From Mycobacteroides franklinii (GTDB lineage: Bacteria; Actinomycetota; Actinomycetes; Mycobacteriales; Mycobacteriaceae): a stretch of DNA of 64,000 nucleotides. Position numbers and translations under genes: made by a program. Every line of letters starts with the position of its first letter. The stretch's first letter is position 1. Below the pieces are notes generated by a model. That model made no database searches, was not told the DNA's origin, and worked only from the letters and a program-made list of their open reading frames with translations. Of the stretch, positions 1-10,954 are shown piece by piece. The stretch spans positions 62,001-126,000 of the forward strand of contig NZ_MAFQ01000003.1 in assembly GCF_002013895.1 (NCBI RefSeq), read 5' to 3'.

Positions 1-1429
<1,429 letters not shown>

Positions 1430-1581
1430 TCAAGCCTCCATGCCAGATAGCCGTCGTATACATCCCAGGGGTGATATGGGAAGGAGTGCATCCATCCTAT
1501 CGGCTCGCTCCGGCTCCGATATCCAAGGATATGTGCTCGGACATACCCCACGTGAGCTGGCGCACGAACCGGCGAACTGCG

Positions 1582-1593
1582 TACTCTAAGAGT
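1582..1593 (+). promoter_or_regulatory. Leaderless-type promoter -10 (TACTCT) for the DUF5319 gene
   Basis: TACTCT at 1582-1587 fits TANNNT and ends 6 bases before the GTG at 1594, so transcription should begin on the start codon itself. There is no Shine-Dalgarno sequence before this GTG. Confidence 0.5.
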
Positions 1594-1998
1594 GTGCGCG
1601 ACCACTTTCCGCCGGGATTGCCACCGGACCCGTTCGCCGACGACCCCCACGATCCGTCGGCCGCGCTCGATGCGATCGAGCCTGGTCAGCCGCTCGACCC
1701 GCAGGAGCGGATCGCGGTCGAAGAGGATCTTGCGGACCTCGCGGTCTACGAAGCATTGCTGGCCCATAAGGGAATCCGCGGTCTGGTGGTTTGCTGTGAC
1801 GAATGCCAGCAGGATCACTATCACGACTGGGACATGCTCCGCGCGAATCTGCTGCAGCTGCTGGTCGACGGCACCGTCCGCCCGCACGAACCGGCTTTCG
1901 ATCCCGAGCCGGAAGCATATGTGACCTGGGATTATTGCCGCGGGTACGCCGATGCCTCACTCAACGAGGCCGCCACGGACCGCGACGGATTCCGCTGA
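1594..1998 (+). CDS. DUF5319 family protein (Rv3412-like)
   Basis: A 134-residue cytosolic protein of unknown function that closely matches my memory of M. tuberculosis Rv3412 along its whole length. Conserved blocks include the N-terminal DHFPPGLPPDPFADDP and a Cys/His cluster, VCCDECQQDHYHDW, that could bind a metal; that role is inference. The GTG at 1594 is chosen because homologs begin MRDH and because a -10 box sits exactly 6 bases upstream. It diverges from guaB and converges on rsdA with 16 bases between the stops. Confidence 0.85.
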   Translation: MRDHFPPGLPPDPFADDPHDPSAALDAIEPGQPLDPQERIAVEEDLADLAVYEALLAHKGIRGLVVCCDECQQDHYHDWDMLRANLLQLLVDGTVRPHEPAFDPEPEAYVTWDYCRGYADASLNEAATDRDGFR

Positions 1999-2014
1999 TC
2001 TTTCGCTTTTCGGC

Positions 2015-3427
2015 CTACCCGCCGACGTGCGAGCCCGATCCACTTCCCTGATTCGCCGACCCGCCTCCCGGATTGGCCGGAGCCACTGGAGCTGACGTCA
2101 TCACCGGCATGTGCCGTGACGGGCCGTCGGCGCCCGAACCCGCGTTCCCGCCGCTGCCCGGATACCCGTGAAGGTTCCCCGACCCGGGGATGTTGACGGG
2201 TGCCTGATAGTTCGGCACCTGGTTGTCGGGAGTACGGGTAATCGGCGTCGGAGCTTCGATCGTCGTCGGCGCGGTGATCACGGGAGTGTCAACAACTCCG
2301 GGCCGGGTGGTGACGATGGTCACCCCTTCCGGAGTCGTCGGGACGGTCACGATGGGCGCAGTCGACGGCGCCGTGGTGCTCGCAATCACCCCCGGAGCAG
2401 AGACGGACGTGGTGGGCGCGGAGGGTGCCGTCGTCGTGAGTGTCACGCTGGACGACGTCGAGGTGGACGGGGTCGACGTGATCGCCGACGTGGAGCTCGG
2501 CGGCGTCGTGGTGGTGGTGGCCGACACGGTGGTCGACGTCGACGTGGACGTCTGGACAGATGTGGACGTGGAGCTCGTCGACGTGGAGCTGGAGGTGCTC
2601 GTCGATGTCGAACCGCTTGTCTCCGTCGTCGACGAGGACGTGGATGTGGACGACGTCTCCGACGTCGTGGTTGATGACGTTGTCTCGGACGTGGTGGTTA
2701 CCGGCGTCGTCGAGGTCGTGGAACTGGTTGTGCTCGTGATGGGTGCGATCGCCGGCGGCGACAACATGATGCGCGGCGTCTCGGTCACCATCTCCGGCGG
2801 CACGGTCGCCTGCGGGTTCTTGGCGTCGATCCTGACTTCGGCCTGTTGCACCCGGCTGGCCAGCTCGGCCTTCTGCTGGGCGTCGCCCACCTCGTTGACG
2901 CGCGCAGCGGCAACCCCGAGCTGTTGCTGCGCCCCTTCCCAATCCCCTTGGGAAATAAGCTTTTCCACCTGCGCAAGTTCGGTTTGCGCCGAGAGCACCA
3001 CCGGGTCCGTGCGCACCGTCGGGCCCGTGCCGAACAACGAGCTACGCAGCCCATACAACGCGTCACCGGGATGCGACTGGTACACGGCCGCACCGAATCC
3101 GCCGAACAGCAGCGTCACCGCGGCCGCCGAACCCACCGTCGTGGCCAGCAGCCGCGAACGGCCACCACGGTCGCGCAGTGCGTTACGCGCCTGCCCGAGT
3201 GTGGGTTTCGCCGGCATCGGATCGCGCCCGACATCCTCGCGCCAGGCCGCCAACATCATCGCCACGGCGTACTCGTCGGAATCGGACGTGGCCACCGGCA
3301 GATCCGCCGCGATGGCATCGATCATCCGGTTGGTGCGCCGCAGCGCCGCCAGGTCTTCGGGCCCCTCGTTCTCTTGCCAGCCCTGCGGACCGGGGAACCA
3401 TCCGCGTCCATCAGCCACGGTGATCAC
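2015..3427 (-). CDS. rsdA: Anti-sigma-D factor RsdA with a long Ser/Thr-rich extracytoplasmic region
   Basis: Membrane anti-sigma factor expected to hold SigD inactive through its cytosolic N-terminus (residues about 20-80) and release it after regulated proteolysis. One membrane segment spans residues 93-116, followed by a conserved segment (HPGDALYGL, then VLSAQTELAQVEKLISQGDW) matching recalled Rv3413c. Residues 231-345 are almost entirely Ser and Thr, and the C-terminus is Pro/Gly-rich. At 470 residues it is far longer than the roughly 300-residue M. tuberculosis protein, mainly because of this tract. The GTG start overlaps the end of sigD by 17 bases, indicating translational coupling; a second GTG three codons on is possible. 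Confidence 0.88.
   Translation of the reverse strand: MITVADGRGWFPGPQGWQENEGPEDLAALRRTNRMIDAIAADLPVATSDSDEYAVAMMLAAWREDVGRDPMPAKPTLGQARNALRDRGGRSRLLATTVGSAAAVTLLFGGFGAAVYQSHPGDALYGLRSSLFGTGPTVRTDPVVLSAQTELAQVEKLISQGDWEGAQQQLGVAAARVNEVGDAQQKAELASRVQQAEVRIDAKNPQATVPPEMVTETPRIMLSPPAIAPITSTTSSTTSTTPVTTTSETTSSTTTSETSSTSTSSSTTETSGSTSTSTSSSTSTSSTSTSVQTSTSTSTTVSATTTTTPPSSTSAITSTPSTSTSSSVTLTTTAPSAPTTSVSAPGVIASTTAPSTAPIVTVPTTPEGVTIVTTRPGVVDTPVITAPTTIEAPTPITRTPDNQVPNYQAPVNIPGSGNLHGYPGSGGNAGSGADGPSRHMPVMTSAPVAPANPGGGSANQGSGSGSHVGG
2393..2737 (-). repeat. Low-complexity Ser/Thr codon tract inside rsdA
   Basis: About 115 codons drawn almost only from Ser and Thr, encoding short irregular runs such as TSTSTSS. 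The opposite strand shows gtcgacgtgg-like periodicity, which produces long but spurious open frames there. Such tracts often vary in length between strains. Confidence 0.8.
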
Positions 3428-3989
3428 CCGCCCGAGTCATCTCTGCCTTGAGTTTCTGCAGTGCCCGATGCTGCGCCACCCGGACCGCGCCCGCACTGCT
3501 GCCGACCGCGTCGGCGGTCTCCTCCGCCGACAGGCCGACGACCACACGCAAGATGAGGATTTCGCGTTGCTTCTCGGGCAGCACCTCCAGCAGCGCTTGC
3601 ATGCGCCGCGAGGATTCGGAGTTCAGCGCCTCCTGTTCGGGGCCCGCATGGCGGTCGAACTGCTCCGGCAGGGTCTCGGCGGGGTCGGACTTGTCGCGGG
3701 CCATCGCGCGGTGCGCATCGGCTACCTTGTGCGCGGCGATGCCGTACACGAAGGCCAGGAACGGACGTCCCTGATCTTGGTAGCGAGGCAGCGCTGCGAT
3801 CACCGCGAGACACACCTCCTGCGCTACGTCGTCGGCGGAGAGACCACTTCTTTCCGCCGTTCCAACTCGAGCGCGGCAATATCGCACCACGACGGGCCGG
3901 ATGGCACTAAGTACCTCAGAGAGCGCGTCGCGATCGCCTTTGACGGCAGCAGCAACGACGTCGTCGAGCCCGCTCTCCGTACTTGTCAT
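3411..3989 (-). CDS. sigD: ECF-type RNA polymerase sigma factor SigD
   Basis: Group 4 sigma factor of 192 residues that directs RNA polymerase to its own promoter set. Region 2 contains LSADDVAQEVCLAVIAALPRY and RPFLAFVYGIAAHKVADAHR. Region 4 has the helix-turn-helix segment RVVVGLSAEETADAVGSSAGAVRVAQHRALQKLK near the C-terminus. The stretch GLSADDVAQEVCLA is the same as I recall for M. tuberculosis SigD. The stop lies inside the start of rsdA, so sigma and anti-sigma factor are co-expressed. M. tuberculosis SigD carries a longer N-terminus; no upstream in-frame start is evident here. Confidence 0.93.
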   Translation of the reverse strand: MTSTESGLDDVVAAAVKGDRDALSEVLSAIRPVVVRYCRARVGTAERSGLSADDVAQEVCLAVIAALPRYQDQGRPFLAFVYGIAAHKVADAHRAMARDKSDPAETLPEQFDRHAGPEQEALNSESSRRMQALLEVLPEKQREILILRVVVGLSAEETADAVGSSAGAVRVAQHRALQKLKAEMTRAGDHRG

Positions 3990-4078
3990 CGACTGCGCAT
4001 TCCCCAGCGTTACGTGTGGTGCACCGTGGTGGTGCTGTCACCTAGGACAATAGCGTTGGACATCAGCGGGCAGCGCAT

Positions 4079-4996
4079 TTAGTCCACCACCTCGAGGCGC
4101 CAACGCCCACCCGCGCGGGCTATCCACGCGGCACATTCGCGGCGAACAGCAACGAGGTCTTCACGAGGTTGCCCCGCCCCGTCGAACGACGGCAGACCGG
4201 ACAACATCGCCGCCAGCGCCCAGCGCAGCGGCACCAGCTCATTCGCCGTCGCGGCCTGCAGCCCGCGCGCGGCGACAACCGCCGATTCATTCATATCGCC
4301 AACGCTGCTGAGCGCCGCGGCCAGCACCATCGCCGTCTTGACCTGGTGTCTTACCGAAGGCACATCACGCGCGAGCTGCTCGGCCGTGCGCGCGTACCGC
4401 AGCGATCGCTCCCCGTCGCCGGACACCATCGCCAGCTCGGCGTGCACCCAGGCCAACCGCAGGGGTAGGCGCCATGGCCACCGAACGTCACCGCGCACGG
4501 ATAGCGCATCGGCCCGTTCCAGTAACGCGTGAGCAAGCGGAAATCGCCCCAGTCCCAGTGCATCCGCCGCCAACCCGACGAGTGCATCGGACCGCGCCTC
4601 GGCGTCGGTGCCGGCCAGCATCAGTGCGCGGCCATCCAGCCCGCGCGCATGCGTGTGCCAGCCGAGCTGACGCACCAGTGATGCGCGTGTACTCAGCGCC
4701 AGCGAGGCACGTCTGCCGGGGCGCGAGGTCACGATGCCGCTCAATTCGGCGTGCGCCGCCGCATAGCGTCCCGCTCCACCCAGCGCGACGGCACGAAACC
4801 AGGCATCCTCAGGTGTTGAAGCGCACGGAAGCGGCCACGTAGCTGGACTCGGACCAAAGGCGGCATTGCTGAGCACGGCCGTTACGGAGGTAAGGGAAGT
4901 CACCATGGGAGCGGCCACCGTACCAATTCCGTCAAATATGGCGTTAACAGTTGATGCTGCGGATGTTAAATCGATGTCAACCGGACCTGTGAACAC
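4079..4996 (-). CDS. Conserved hypothetical protein, TPR-like helical (Rv3415c-like)
   Basis: Function unknown. Up to 305 residues, Ala/Leu/Arg-rich and predicted almost wholly helical, with repeated A-x-L-x3-A patterns (for example YAAAHAELSGIV, PLAHALLERAD, SLRYARTAEQLA) that resemble tetratricopeptide repeats. Position between sigD and whiB3 equals that of Rv3415c. The first 30 residues are unconvincing, so the ATG at 4906 (MVTSLTSV) is an alternative start; neither has a clear ribosome-binding site. The gene points toward sigD and ends 89 bases before it, so read-through into sigD-rsdA is possible. Confidence 0.7.
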   Translation of the reverse strand: MFTGPVDIDLTSAASTVNAIFDGIGTVAAPMVTSLTSVTAVLSNAAFGPSPATWPLPCASTPEDAWFRAVALGGAGRYAAAHAELSGIVTSRPGRRASLALSTRASLVRQLGWHTHARGLDGRALMLAGTDAEARSDALVGLAADALGLGRFPLAHALLERADALSVRGDVRWPWRLPLRLAWVHAELAMVSGDGERSLRYARTAEQLARDVPSVRHQVKTAMVLAAALSSVGDMNESAVVAARGLQAATANELVPLRWALAAMLSGLPSFDGAGQPREDLVAVRRECAAWIARAGGRWRLEVVD

Positions 4997-5267
4997 TTCA
5001 CCAACACAGCATTAAGGAAACGGAAAACCCACGGCCAAAACCCGCTGACCACGCAGGTGAGCGACCGCTACGTACCAGTCATGAGCAAAGACGATGAACG
5101 TGATGTTAATTCTGGACCTAATGGCGTGATGTTGCCATGATCATCGCCTATTGACTGGATTTCTACCGCGCACCTACGTTGTGTACACCGCTTGTCATTG
5201 GCGACACGTCTGGTGCAACTTCACTCACGCGCAGGTCGACTGCGCGCGCAGCGAGAGGGTTAACCAC

Positions 5268-5558
5268 ATGCCGCAGCCACAGCAGTTGCCTGGGCCCAAC
5301 GCAGATATTTGGGATTGGCAGATGAAGGGCGTTTGCCGAGGAGTCGATTCGTCGGTCTTCTTCCATCCCGACGGTGAACGCGGCCGTGCCCGCGCACAGC
5401 GGGAGATGAAGGCCAAGGAGATGTGCCGGGCATGCCCGGTGCTGGTGCAGTGCCGCGCACACGCGCTGGCTGTCGCCGAGCCGTACGGAATCTGGGGCGG
5501 GCTCTCGGAGTCCGAACGTGAACTGATTCTGCGCCGCGGAGTACGCCGCACCGCGTAA
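5268..5558 (+). CDS. whiB3: WhiB-family redox transcriptional regulator WhiB3
   Basis: A 96-residue iron-sulfur transcription factor. In M. tuberculosis WhiB3 senses redox and nitric oxide, binds the principal sigma factor, and controls lipid synthesis. The four cluster ligands are Cys23, Cys53, Cys56 and Cys62, the last three in MCRACPVLVQC. The GIWGG turn and the basic C-terminus (RRGVRR) needed for DNA binding are present. The ATG at 5268 is chosen because homologs begin MPQP-QLPGPNADIW and because GAGAGG lies about 10 bases upstream; the open frame continues 39 codons further without homology. It is monocistronic and ends just before a strong hairpin. Confidence 0.94.
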   Translation: MPQPQQLPGPNADIWDWQMKGVCRGVDSSVFFHPDGERGRARAQREMKAKEMCRACPVLVQCRAHALAVAEPYGIWGGLSESERELILRRGVRRTA

Positions 5559-5566
5559 TACGCTGA

Positions 5567-5616
5567 GCAAACGTTGGGCCCCCGCACCCAGATGGTGGCG
5601 GGGGCCCAACGTTTGC
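5567..5616. terminator. Perfect 19-bp inverted repeat, bidirectional terminator
   Basis: Arms 5567-5585 (GCAAACGTTGGGCCCCCGC) and 5598-5616 are exact reverse complements around a 12-base loop. They lie between the convergent ends of whiB3 and the lipoprotein gene. No long T-run follows, as is common in mycobacterial terminators. Confidence 0.8.
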
Positions 5617-5624
5617 GGGGGTCT

Positions 5625-5966
5625 TTAGGTAACGGGGCCCGCCGGCTGGTCATCGACCTTCCAGTTGAAGAAAATCTGCGATCCCTGCACATCGGTAGTC
5701 CTGACGGTGACCCCGATCGTCTTGCCCTCGCCGTCGACGACCGCACACCGCTGAGTGGCACCCTTCTCGCCCTTCAACGCCCCCTCACAGCTGACGCTGG
5801 CGAGCGTGACACCGGTCTTCTCCTTGATCCCGTCCTTGAGCCCGGCCTCCAACTTGGCCTTGGTGAGCTCAGGGGAAGACGACCCCAAGCTGAAGTGCGC
5901 CTCGCAGCCCGAGAGCAGCAGCCCCGCCAGGACCAACGCCGTCAGCCGCGACATGTGACTAGCCAT
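5625..5966 (-). CDS. DUF4333-type lipoprotein
   Basis: Predicted secreted lipoprotein of about 113 residues. A short basic N-terminus and hydrophobic core lead to the lipobox LLSGC, with the lipidated Cys at residue 21 from this start. The remainder resembles DUF4333: LEAGLKDGIKEKTG followed by a VSCEG...RCAVVDGEGKTIGVTV strand pattern with two Cys likely to form a disulfide. Its function is unknown. A second ATG four codons on (5954) is equally plausible; the frame extends further upstream without signal-peptide character. Confidence 0.75.
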   Translation of the reverse strand: MASHMSRLTALVLAGLLLSGCEAHFSLGSSSPELTKAKLEAGLKDGIKEKTGVTLASVSCEGALKGEKGATQRCAVVDGEGKTIGVTVRTTDVQGSQIFFNWKVDDQPAGPVT

Positions 5967-6110
5967 CCGCTTAGTAAACCCCCGTTTTAGCGCGGCGCCA
6001 CGGCCACCCTGGCCGATCGACGAGGACGGCAACCCCATCGACGTTGACGATCGCGAAGGCCACTAGGCCGCCCACACCGCCTTGTACGGGCCCCATTGCC
6101 ACAAAACGCA

Positions 6111-6142
6111 AGACGCCCCCGACCCGTGGGCCGAGGGCGTCT
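6111..6142 (-). terminator. Terminator of groEL1
   Basis: Inverted repeat AGACGCCC / GGGCGTCT at 6111-6118 and 6135-6142, 11 bases past the groEL1 stop in the direction of transcription. It is followed on the minus strand by TGCGTTTTG. Confidence 0.65.
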
Positions 6143-6152
6143 GCATTGCTCT

Positions 6153-7787
<1,635 letters not shown>

Positions 7788-7834
7788 CTAGTCGGCTGAT
7801 TCAGCACTGGACAGGTTTGGGCAAAACGCGTGCC

Positions 7835-7872
7835 GCCCCGGAAACGCCTGCAATACAGGTGGTTTCCGGGGC
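7835..7872 (-). promoter_or_regulatory. Hairpin in the groES-groEL1 intercistronic region
   Basis: GCCCCGGAAAC at 7835-7845 pairs exactly with GTTTCCGGGGC at 7862-7872, and CCTG/CAGG extends the stem inside. It sits 13 bases after the groES stop and about 56 bases before groEL1, so it may set the GroES:GroEL1 ratio by partial termination or RNA processing. Confidence 0.6.
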
Positions 7873-7884
7873 GGTCACAGGGTG

Positions 7885-8184
7885 TTACTTGCTAACGACA
7901 GCCAGCACGTCGCGAGCCGACAGGATCAAGTACTCCTCGCCGTTGTACTTGATCTCGGTGCCGCCGTACTTGCTGTAGATGACGACGTCGCCCTCGGACA
8001 CGTCCAGGGGGATCCGCTTCTCGCCATCCTCATCCCAGCGGCCGGGGCCAACTGCGACGACGGTGCCTTCTTGCGGCTTCTCCTTGGCAGTGTCCGGGAT
8101 AACCAGACCGGAAGCGGTCGTGGTCTCGGCCTCATTGGCCTGCACGAGGATCTTGTCCTCGAGTGGCTTGATGTTCACGGCCAC
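7885..8184 (-). CDS. groES: 10 kDa co-chaperonin GroES
   Basis: Heptameric lid of the chaperonin, 99 residues. The sequence from [25 protein letters not shown] to the end, including the mobile loop and [23 protein letters not shown], is nearly identical to the M. tuberculosis protein. The start is the GTG at 8184 ([10 protein letters not shown]), preceded by AGGGAAAGGGA; a longer reading to 8247 adds non-homologous residues. It is first gene of a groES-groEL1 operon under a CIRCE element. Confidence 0.95.
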   Translation of the reverse strand: MAVNIKPLEDKILVQANEAETTTASGLVIPDTAKEKPQEGTVVAVGPGRWDEDGEKRIPLDVSEGDVVIYSKYGGTEIKYNGEEYLILSARDVLAVVSK

Positions 8185-8319
8185 AGTGATCCCTTTCCCT
8201 CTCAGGGTGGCTCGGTGGGCCTGGTGCCCATGAGCCTGGATTGTCAATAGATGTTTCGGCGGCCGGATGAGTGTCGCGTCGTCGTCGCGGGTGCCGACAC
8301 AACGTCAACCGATCGCCAT

Positions 8320-8346
8320 CTAGCACTCTATACATGAGAGTGCCAG
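8320..8346. promoter_or_regulatory. CIRCE operator (HrcA site) of groES-groEL1
   Basis: CTAGCACTC, nine bases, then GAGTGCCAG, close to the TTAGCACTC-N9-GAGTGCTAA consensus. It lies 136 bases upstream of the groES start. HrcA repression with heat-shock release is the expected control. Confidence 0.85.
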
Positions 8347-8367
8347 CGCTCAAGAGTGGGCTGTGAC

Positions 8368-8823
8368 CTAACCGCTCAAAGCACCCGGATCCATGAGCAG
8401 ATGGGCCGACACATCACCGACCATCTCGACATCTACCCGGCGCGAGCTGAAATACCACCCGTGCTCGTCGCGGCCGAAGGTGTCGCGGTATCGGCCCACG
8501 ACAATCGCCTGCAGCGGCAGCTGTTCGGTGGCCTGCACCACGCAAAACGTCGATCGGGCCGAGGCCGTGCCGTCGTCGCCGACCTCCACGATCGGGTTGA
8601 GCACCAAGTGCCGGGTGCGCGGCGTGCCACCGGTCTCCCGATAGCGGCGGGTGGTGGTGACGAAGAGCTTGGTGATCGCCGAGGCACCGGACCCACTCCC
8701 CTGTTCCCCACCGAACGAACCGCGGCCAAGGAGCTCGCCGACCCCACCGAAATCGCCTGCGTCCATCAGCTCGGCGTACCGGTACAGCAGATCGGTGATG
8801 GCGAGCCGGTCTGCGATGCTCAC
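8368..8823 (-). CDS. SnoaL/NTF2-like fold protein
   Basis: A 151-residue protein with the pattern of the NTF2-like superfamily: N-terminal helix [23 protein letters not shown], then [12 protein letters not shown], a central strand with STFCVVQAT, and a [21 protein letters not shown] strand near the end. The family includes cyclases, isomerases and small-ligand binding domains, so no reaction can be assigned. The GTG start overlaps the tsaD stop (GTGA), making it the last gene of the alr-tsa operon. Confidence 0.75.
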   Translation of the reverse strand: MSIADRLAITDLLYRYAELMDAGDFGGVGELLGRGSFGGEQGSGSGASAITKLFVTTTRRYRETGGTPRTRHLVLNPIVEVGDDGTASARSTFCVVQATEQLPLQAIVVGRYRDTFGRDEHGWYFSSRRVDVEMVGDVSAHLLMDPGALSG

Positions 8824-9854
8824 CGCACCTGCCCCTTCACCACGGGTAACCCGGGGTCCGCCGCGGCCTGCAACGAGGACGGCTGCGCGCCCGCGGCCAC
8901 CAGGTGCGCCGCGAAGGAGGCGATCATCGCGCCGTTGTCGGTGCACAACCGCGGCGGGGGCACCCGCAGTGTCACGCCGGCCTCGGCGCACCGCTGCTCG
9001 GCCAATGCACGCACCCGCGAGTTGGCGGCCACACCACCGGCGATCAGCAGGGTCGATACCCCGAGGTCGGTGGCCGCGCGCACCGCCTTCATGGTCAGCA
9101 CGTCGGCCACCGACTCCTGGAAGCCCGCAGCCACATCTGCGGGAGAGAAATCGCATGTTTCACCGTGTTTTTCCAGGTAACGGGCCACCGCGGTCTTGAG
9201 TCCCGAGAAGCTGAAGCTGTGTCTGTCGTCGCGTGGTCCCGTCATGCCCCGCGGGAACGGAACCGCCGACGAATCACCGTGTTGTGCAAGCTCGTCGAGC
9301 ACCCTGCCACCCGGATAACCCAGCCCGAGAAGCCGCGCCACCTTGTCGTAGGCCTCACCGGCGGCATCGTCGACCGTGGCGCCGAGCTCTTCGATGGGCT
9401 CGGCCAGCGACCGCACGTGCAGCAGACTGGTGTGTCCGCCCGAAACCAGCAGGGCCACGCATTCGGGCAGCGGCCCGTTTTCGTAGACGTCGGCGGCGAT
9501 GTGGCCGCCGAGATGGTTCACGCCGTAGAACGGCACACCCCAAGCCAGCGCCAGCCCCTTGGCGGCGGAGACCCCGACAAGCAGCGCACCCGCCAGGCCC
9601 GGCCCGATGGTCGCGGCGACCACATCGGGCTTCTGCACCCCCGCGATGTCCAGCGCACGCCGCGCGGTGACGCCGAGCGCCTCCAGATGCGCGCGGGAGG
9701 CGATCTCGGGCACTACCCCGCCGAAACGTGCGTGCTCGTCGACGCTGGAGGCGACCTCGTCGGCCAACAGCACCACCGACCCGTCGGGGGTCAGCTCGGC
9801 GATACCCACTCCGGTTTCGTCGCAGGAGCTTTCGATGGCGAGGATGACTGTCAT
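8820..9854 (-). CDS. tsaD: tRNA N6-adenosine threonylcarbamoyltransferase TsaD
   Basis: Transfers the threonylcarbamoyl group to A37 of ANN-decoding tRNAs. The protein has 344 residues of the ASKHA fold. It begins [12 protein letters not shown]; the metal-binding pair is His114 and His118 in [10 protein letters not shown], and [10 protein letters not shown] is near the C-terminus. It is formerly called Gcp, a misassigned glycoprotease. It lies 12 bases after rimI and in the same operon as tsaB and tsaE, its complex partners. Confidence 0.95.
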   Translation of the reverse strand: MTVILAIESSCDETGVGIAELTPDGSVVLLADEVASSVDEHARFGGVVPEIASRAHLEALGVTARRALDIAGVQKPDVVAATIGPGLAGALLVGVSAAKGLALAWGVPFYGVNHLGGHIAADVYENGPLPECVALLVSGGHTSLLHVRSLAEPIEELGATVDDAAGEAYDKVARLLGLGYPGGRVLDELAQHGDSSAVPFPRGMTGPRDDRHSFSFSGLKTAVARYLEKHGETCDFSPADVAAGFQESVADVLTMKAVRAATDLGVSTLLIAGGVAANSRVRALAEQRCAEAGVTLRVPPPRLCTDNGAMIASFAAHLVAAGAQPSSLQAAADPGLPVVKGQVR

Positions 9855-9866
9855 AGCAGCGTCAGC

Positions 9867-10334
9867 CTATTTCACGATGCCGTGTGCAGGGCGTTTCATG
9901 GTGAAGGCATCGGCTCCGCTGCCCGGGTAATACCGCTTGCGCAGGCCGACGGTCTCAAACCCGGTGCCGTGATACAGCGCGATCGCGGCCTCGTTGTCGG
10001 TGCGGACCTCCAGGAACACCGGGCCCGGATCCTGGTCGGCGTGCGCGAGCAGCGCATCCAGCAGACGCCGTCCCAAGCCCTGTTTCTGGTAGGCGAGATC
10101 CACCCCGATGGTGTGGATCTCGTACTCCGGCTCCTGATGCCCCAAGCGGGAGATGCCGCCGTACCCCACCAGCGTGCGTCCGTCCCTGGCCGCGAGGTAG
10201 AAGACGTGCGCCGCGGCGAGCTCGGAGCGGAAGGCCGACTCCGGCCACGGATCGTCGCCCTGAAACAGGATCGCCTCGAGTTCGGCGCACCGACGGGCAT
10301 CGCGGCGGCGCAGCGGGCCGAGCTCGATGGTCAT
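9867..10334 (-). CDS. rimI: Ribosomal-protein-S18-alanine N-acetyltransferase-type GNAT
   Basis: A 155-residue GNAT acetyltransferase. The acetyl-CoA loop motif is seen in YQKQGLGRRLLDALL, followed by FLEVRTDNEAAIALYHGTGFETVGLRKRYY, typical of RimI. The ATG at 10334 overlaps the tsaB stop (ATGA). Linkage of rimI between tsaB and tsaD is common in actinobacteria. The substrate in mycobacteria may be protein N-termini more broadly than S18. Confidence 0.9.
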   Translation of the reverse strand: MTIELGPLRRRDARRCAELEAILFQGDDPWPESAFRSELAAAHVFYLAARDGRTLVGYGGISRLGHQEPEYEIHTIGVDLAYQKQGLGRRLLDALLAHADQDPGPVFLEVRTDNEAAIALYHGTGFETVGLRKRYYPGSGADAFTMKRPAHGIVK

Positions 10335-10954
10335 CGGCCAGGTTCTTTGGCGTCGGGGCGACGCAGATACAGCGGAGTCAGGGCATCCGGGGGCCCATCC
10401 CAGTCGGCCACCTGGACCAGCCGGGACGGCGACGGGTACTGGCGGTCCAGCACCGGGAGATCGAAAAGCGTTGTGTGATCTGGCGATCCGGCTACCTGGG
10501 CGTAACCCTGGACCGACACGTCGGCGGGCGCATCGACGGCCGGACCGCTGATGCGCGCGCCATCGCGATATCCGGCCCAATACACCTCACGCCGGCGGGC
10601 GTCGGTGACGACGAGGACGCCGCCGGTGGTGCCGTAGCCGATGGCATCGAGGGTGCACACCGGGTACACCGGAATGTCCAGCGCCAGGCCCATGGCCGCC
10701 GCGGTCGCCATGCCGACACGCAGTCCGGTGAACGGGCCCGGTCCACAGCCCACCACGATCGCGCCGAGCTCGCCGACCGCGACGCCGGCATCGGCACATG
10801 CCGCTGCGATGTTCGGCGTGAGAGCCTCGGCATGGCCCCTGGCGCCCATGGTGATTCGTTCGGACAGTGGCTGTACCGATCCATCGGGGGCGCGCCTCAC
10901 CAGCCCCGCCGTGATGGCGGGGGTGGCGGTGTCCAGGGCGAGTATCACGCTCAC
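10331..10954 (-). CDS. tsaB: tRNA threonylcarbamoyladenosine biosynthesis protein TsaB
   Basis: Non-catalytic TsaD-like partner of 207 residues that scaffolds the t6A complex. It begins VILALDTATPAITAGLV and carries VGCGPGPFTGLRVGMATA, the family signature; the TsaD metal-binding His pair is absent. The GTG start overlaps the tsaE stop, and the stop overlaps rimI. Confidence 0.93.
   Translation of the reverse strand: MSVILALDTATPAITAGLVRRAPDGSVQPLSERITMGARGHAEALTPNIAAACADAGVAVGELGAIVVGCGPGPFTGLRVGMATAAAMGLALDIPVYPVCTLDAIGYGTTGGVLVVTDARRREVYWAGYRDGARISGPAVDAPADVSVQGYAQVAGSPDHTTLFDLPVLDRQYPSPSRLVQVADWDGPPDALTPLYLRRPDAKEPGR

Noticed and set aside
2393-2737. Could the periodic tract be a CRISPR array or tandem DNA repeat element?
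   Set aside because: There are no fixed direct repeats with spacers; the pattern follows Ser/Thr codons in the rsdA frame.
2223-4082. A 619-codon plus-strand open frame opposite rsdA and sigD, rich in Val and Asp
   Set aside because: It is the complement of the Ser/Thr codon tract and of two well-supported genes; the translation has no domain and no credible start.
5081-5140. 19-codon ORF upstream of whiB3 as an annotated gene
   Set aside because: No ribosome-binding site and no -10 at the leaderless distance; kept only as a finding.
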